This document shows, piece by piece, positions 60,925 through 64,000 of a stretch of 64,000 nucleotides of DNA. This DNA comes from Sinorhizobium shofinae (lineage in GTDB: Bacteria > Pseudomonadota > Alphaproteobacteria > Rhizobiales > Rhizobiaceae), in assembly GCA_001704765.1 (NCBI GenBank), contig MBFK01000136.1:1-64000 (forward strand), in the 5' to 3' direction. The stretch's first letter is position 1. Every line of letters begins with the position of its first letter. Below the pieces are notes generated by a model that saw nothing but the letters and a program-made list of their open reading frames with translations, was not told the DNA's origin and ran no database searches. A program made the position numbers and the translations under genes.

Positions 60925-61902
60925 ATGGGCAGGCTGGTGGACGGCGTCTGGCAGGACGTCTGGTACGATACCGTAGAAACGAACGGGCATTTCAAGCGCA
61001 GCGTGTCGCAATTCCGCAACTGGGTGACTGCCGATGGCTTACCCGGCCCCTCGGGCGAAGGCGGCTTCAAGGCCGAGGCCGATCGCTATCATCTCTATGT
61101 GTCGCTTGCTTGTCCCTGGGCGCATCGCACGCTCATCTTCCGCAAGCTGAAGAAGCTCGAGGATCTGATCTCGCTTTCCATCGTCGATCCGCTGATGCTG
61201 GAAAACGGCTGGGAATTCAAGGGCGAGAACGGCGGCACCGTCGACCACCTCTTCGGCTCCATGGCCCTGTGGCAGGTCTATGCACGTGCAGACCCCAACT
61301 ATTCCGGCCGCGTAACCGTACCGGTGCTCTGGGACAAGAAGAAGGACACGATCGTCTCCAACGAGTCCGCCGAAATCATCCGTATGTTCAATTCCGCCTT
61401 CAACCATCTCACCGGCTCGACCGCGGACTTCTATCCGGAGGACCTGCGGGAAGAAATCGATGCGCTGAACGCCCGCATCTACGACAAGGTCAACAATGGC
61501 GTCTACAAGGCCGGCTTCGCCACGCGCCAGGAGGCCTATGCGGAGAACGTCACGGCCTTGTTCGCCATGCTGGACGAGTTGGAGAGCCGCCTTGCCTCGC
61601 AACGCTATCTCTTTGGTGGGCGCGTGACCGAGGCGGACTGGCGCCTGTTCACGACATTGCTGCGCTTCGATCCGGTCTATGTCGGCCACTTCAAGTGCAA
61701 CGTCCGCCGCATTGCCGACTATCCGAACCTGCAGGGCTATCTGCGCGATCTCTATCAGGTGCCGGGCGTCGCAGAGACCGTCAACGTGCGCCACATCAAG
61801 GAGCATTATTACCGCAGCCACAGGATGATCAATCCGACCGGTATCGTGCCGATCGGGCCAGAACTCGATCTTCAGGCGCCGCACGGGCGCGAAGGTCGGT
61901 AG
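60925..61902 (+). CDS. glutathionyl-hydroquinone reductase (Xi-class GST, YqjG/ECM4)
   Basis: A 325-residue Xi-class glutathione transferase that reduces glutathionyl-hydroquinones. The thioredoxin-like domain has SLACPWAHRTLIFRKLK with catalytic Cys63. SNESAEIIRMFNSAF binds glutathione. The C-terminal helical domain has LFGGRVTEADWRLFTTLLRFD and ends IKEHYYRSHRMINPTGIVPIG, where family-specific tyrosines lie. Length is that of the family. A good AAGGAACGC site precedes the ATG. Confidence 0.93.
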   Translation: MGRLVDGVWQDVWYDTVETNGHFKRSVSQFRNWVTADGLPGPSGEGGFKAEADRYHLYVSLACPWAHRTLIFRKLKKLEDLISLSIVDPLMLENGWEFKGENGGTVDHLFGSMALWQVYARADPNYSGRVTVPVLWDKKKDTIVSNESAEIIRMFNSAFNHLTGSTADFYPEDLREEIDALNARIYDKVNNGVYKAGFATRQEAYAENVTALFAMLDELESRLASQRYLFGGRVTEADWRLFTTLLRFDPVYVGHFKCNVRRIADYPNLQGYLRDLYQVPGVAETVNVRHIKEHYYRSHRMINPTGIVPIGPELDLQAPHGREGR

Positions 61903-61907
61903 GGCGC

Positions 61908-62396
61908 TTACCAGACCGTATCCGGCTTCACCGTTGCGGCGAGTTCGGCAAGCCTGCGGCGGGTCGCGGGCGTGGTGTCGGCGGGCAGGTCGTCGAGCGG
62001 GAAGAAGCGAGCCGCGGCAATCTCCAGGTCTGCAACTTTCGGCCGCTCCTGGCGGACGTCGTCGCAGCGGAAGAAGACAACATGATCGCGCTTGCTGGCG
62101 CCGGGGTTGTAATAGACCTGTACCAGGAGCGGCGGCGTCGTCAGTTCCAGATTGCCTTCCTCCCTGAGTTCGCGGACGAGCCCCTCGACCGCCGTCTCGC
62201 GCCGGTCGACACCCCCACCGGGAAAGTGCCATCCGGGCAGGTACGAATGCCTGACGAGGAACACCCGGCCCTGGCCATCGAAACAGGCCGCCCGCACCCC
62301 GAGCGTCATGCCACGCGAAACGGCGAAGTACATGTGAGCGAGCCGCGCCAGGGGGCGGAGCCAGTTGCGCGCCTCCCGCGGGCGGTCCTGGTCCAT
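61908..62396 (-). CDS. NUDIX domain hydrolase
   Basis: A 162-residue NUDIX protein. Its box is GGGVDRRETAVEGLVRELRE followed by EGNL, complete with the catalytic glutamates; YLPGWHFPGGGV precedes it. The ATG at 62396 gives MDQDRPREARNW, and upstream codons appear unconserved. The substrate cannot be assigned. It converges with the glutathionyl-hydroquinone reductase gene, five bases apart. Confidence 0.88.
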   Translation of the reverse strand: MDQDRPREARNWLRPLARLAHMYFAVSRGMTLGVRAACFDGQGRVFLVRHSYLPGWHFPGGGVDRRETAVEGLVRELREEGNLELTTPPLLVQVYYNPGASKRDHVVFFRCDDVRQERPKVADLEIAAARFFPLDDLPADTTPATRRRLAELAATVKPDTVW

Positions 62397-62526
62397 TGGC
62401 TTCTCCTTCCCGGCAACTCGTAGTGCGGCAGCGACTTTTTGGGCATCTGGCGGGACGTGAACCGCTGCGGCGCAATAACCCATTCAAGTGATTCCCCTAC
62501 CGCCGAATATGCGCTAGACCGAGGCG

Positions 62527-63435
62527 ATGTTCAAACTTGCGCATATTTCCGACGTCCATCTCGGCCCTCTGCCCGACCTGTCGTTTCGCGAACTCGCTTC
62601 CAAGCGCATCACCGGTTTCGTCAATTGGCACCGGAACCGGGCGCGCCACCTTTTTCCGGGAACGCTCAAATGCCTGATGGACGACATCGAAAAGCGCGAC
62701 CCGGACCATCTGGCGATCACCGGTGACCTTGTCAACCTTGCCTCCTCTCTGGAGATCGAGGCGGTCACCGAATGGCTCGCCGAGGCGGGCGACCCGCAAG
62801 ACATCTCCATTGTGCCAGGCAACCACGACGCCTATGTGCCCGGCGCCTACGAGAATACGGCACGCGCCTGGTATCCTTTCATGCGCGGTGACAGCGGCCC
62901 TTCCGGGTGGATCAAGGACCATCACTGCTTTCCCTATATGCGGGTGCGCGGTTCCGTCGCCCTCATCGGCTGCTCGACGGCGGTCGCAACGCCCCCCTTT
63001 GCGGCAAGCGGTTATTTCGGTCCGCGGCAGGCGCGCGCCACGGTCAACCTCTTGCGCGCGGCCGGCGAGGCCGGCCTGTTCCGGGTCGTCATGATCCATC
63101 ACCCGCCGATCCGCGGCGCGACATCCATGCACAAGCGCATGATCGGCATCCGCCGCTTCGCCGCGACCATCTCGTCGGGAGGCGCGGAGCTGGTTCTGCA
63201 CGGCCACACTCATCTCAACACGGTCTACTGGCTCAAGGGACACGCGGCGCCGGTGCCGGTCGTCGGCATCGCCTCCGCTTCGCAGGGGCCGGGTGGCAGC
63301 AAACCCGTCGCCGCCTACAACCTCTTCTCGATCGGAGGTGAACCAGGAGCCTGGAAGCTGACCCGCGAGCGCTACGCCCTCGGTGCGGACGCAAAAACCG
63401 TGGCACTTGCCGAGACGACCCAGTTCCACGCTTGA
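62527..63435 (+). CDS. calcineurin-like metallophosphoesterase
   Basis: A 302-residue metallophosphoesterase with all motifs in order: HISDVHLGPL near residue 5, ITGDLVN near 60, VPGNHDAY near 97, IHHPPIRG, and LHGHTHLN near 225. The absence of a signal peptide puts it in the cytoplasm. The family includes cyclic-nucleotide and lipid A (LpxH-like) enzymes; the spacing suits the broad CpdA-like group but the substrate is open. Confidence 0.9.
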   Translation: MFKLAHISDVHLGPLPDLSFRELASKRITGFVNWHRNRARHLFPGTLKCLMDDIEKRDPDHLAITGDLVNLASSLEIEAVTEWLAEAGDPQDISIVPGNHDAYVPGAYENTARAWYPFMRGDSGPSGWIKDHHCFPYMRVRGSVALIGCSTAVATPPFAASGYFGPRQARATVNLLRAAGEAGLFRVVMIHHPPIRGATSMHKRMIGIRRFAATISSGGAELVLHGHTHLNTVYWLKGHAAPVPVVGIASASQGPGGSKPVAAYNLFSIGGEPGAWKLTRERYALGADAKTVALAETTQFHA

Positions 63436-63608
63436 GGGAGTGCTCGGCGCGTAGGATTCCGAAATGGGACTCGGGAGATTTTTCAATTCCCGTCGAATAA
63501 TCGGCAAGGCCTCGGCGTCTATTTCGCGTTAGGGGGTCAAAAGCCGGTGAAGCGACATTTGCGTCGGCCGGTCAGCGGCCGCCGTGATGTTCACAGGAGA
63601 AAGGCATC

Positions 63609-64000
63609 ATGAATCGGAAGATCATCCTCTTCACCCTTGCGGCCTTCGCAGCCTCGATGGCAGGCCAGGCAGCACGGGCCGTCGGAGAAGATACCAGCGA
63701 GCCGCCGAAGAAGACGAAAACGACCACCCAGTGCAAGGACGGCAAGGTCTGGGACGCCAAGAGGAACAGATGCGTCGATGCGAAGCGGAGTGATCTCGGC
63801 GACGATATACTCTTCGACGCGGCACGTGAGCTCGCCTATGCCGGCCAGTACGAGAATACGATCAACGTTCTCGGCGCCATGAAAGAGCAGCAAAGCGCCC
63901 GCGTCCTGAACTATCTCGGCTACGCCAACCGCAAGGCCGGACGCATGGAGCTCGGCATGCAATATTACAAGCGCGCCATTCAGGCGGATGAGAACTACAT
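63609..64000 (+). CDS. exported TPR-repeat protein (3' end outside window)
   Basis: The first 130 residues of a protein cut by the window edge. The signal peptide (residues 1-24, MNRKIILFTLAAFAASMAG..ARA) is followed by a short Cys-containing segment (TQCKDGKVWDAKRNRCVDAK) and the start of tetratricopeptide repeats (ARELAYAGQYENTINVLGAM, then VLNYLGYANRKAGRMELGMQ). AGGAGAAAGGCATC gives a strong ribosome-binding site. Periplasmic TPR proteins mediate protein contacts; the role is unknown. Confidence 0.85.
   Translation, partial: MNRKIILFTLAAFAASMAGQAARAVGEDTSEPPKKTKTTTQCKDGKVWDAKRNRCVDAKRSDLGDDILFDAARELAYAGQYENTINVLGAMKEQQSARVLNYLGYANRKAGRMELGMQYYKRAIQADENY

Overview
The window is a 64 kb stretch of an alphaproteobacterial chromosome, most likely Sinorhizobium/Ensifer or a close Rhizobiaceae relative. 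The evidence is high GC with GC-rich third positions, rhizobial core genes (rpoD, dnaG, carA, aatA, prs, rplY, pth, ychF), typical rhizobial families (BA14K, SH3/DUF1236, DUF779, YbjN-proC, UbiK-lgt), and several palindromic intergenic repeats of the kind common in rhizobia. No rRNA, tRNA, CRISPR array, prophage or intact insertion sequence was seen. Species and replicon are inferred, not proven.

Layout. 0-10 kb: mostly minus strand. A GYD-domain protein, the primary sigma factor rpoD, the threonine-catabolism pair kbl-tdh, recQ, primase dnaG, and a YqeY protein divergent from carA. 11.7-16.8 kb: a LysR regulator divergent from an SDR and a second NAD(P) dehydrogenase, then aatA and two overlapping small membrane proteins. 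17-23 kb: a periplasmic sugar dehydrogenase, DUF3052, an EamA exporter, a cold-shock protein, BA14K, an MBL hydrolase and an SH3/DUF1236 protein. 23.2-26 kb: a MarR regulator followed by an OmpR-type response regulator and an EnvZ-like kinase. 26-30 kb: a small phosphatase, csaA, a decayed LysR gene ending at a palindromic repeat, proC-ybjN and ubiK. 30-36 kb: lgt, midA, pgeF and an M24 protein in one array, a repeat-bearing lipoprotein and prs. 36-42 kb: an accessory block (PEP mutase-like protein, DUF779, aldehyde dehydrogenase, GAF/Fis regulator, BenE transporter). 42-49.5 kb: rplY, two consecutive frameshifted genes (GGDEF/EAL and a substrate-binding protein), pth, a RIME-like repeat, clpS, ychF, two MaoC genes and apt. 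50-53 kb: DUF1059, then an overlapping CCA-transferase/NUDIX/DUF1285 operon. 53-60 kb: a tightly packed MoxR/DUF58/two-large-membrane-protein operon. 60-64 kb: GNAT, glutathionyl-hydroquinone reductase, NUDIX, a phosphoesterase and a TPR protein cut by the window end.

Most of the window is ordinary core genome. The observations most worth a second look are the adjacent frameshifted signalling genes lying between rplY and pth, the LysR pseudogene bounded by a palindromic repeat that carries its own ribosome-binding site and ATG, a dyad operator between the aldehyde dehydrogenase and its regulator, the MoxR operon in which only one of two BatA-like proteins keeps a VWA metal-site motif, and nested inverted repeats in the rpoD leader. 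I do not see a clearly new defence, mobile or biosynthetic system.
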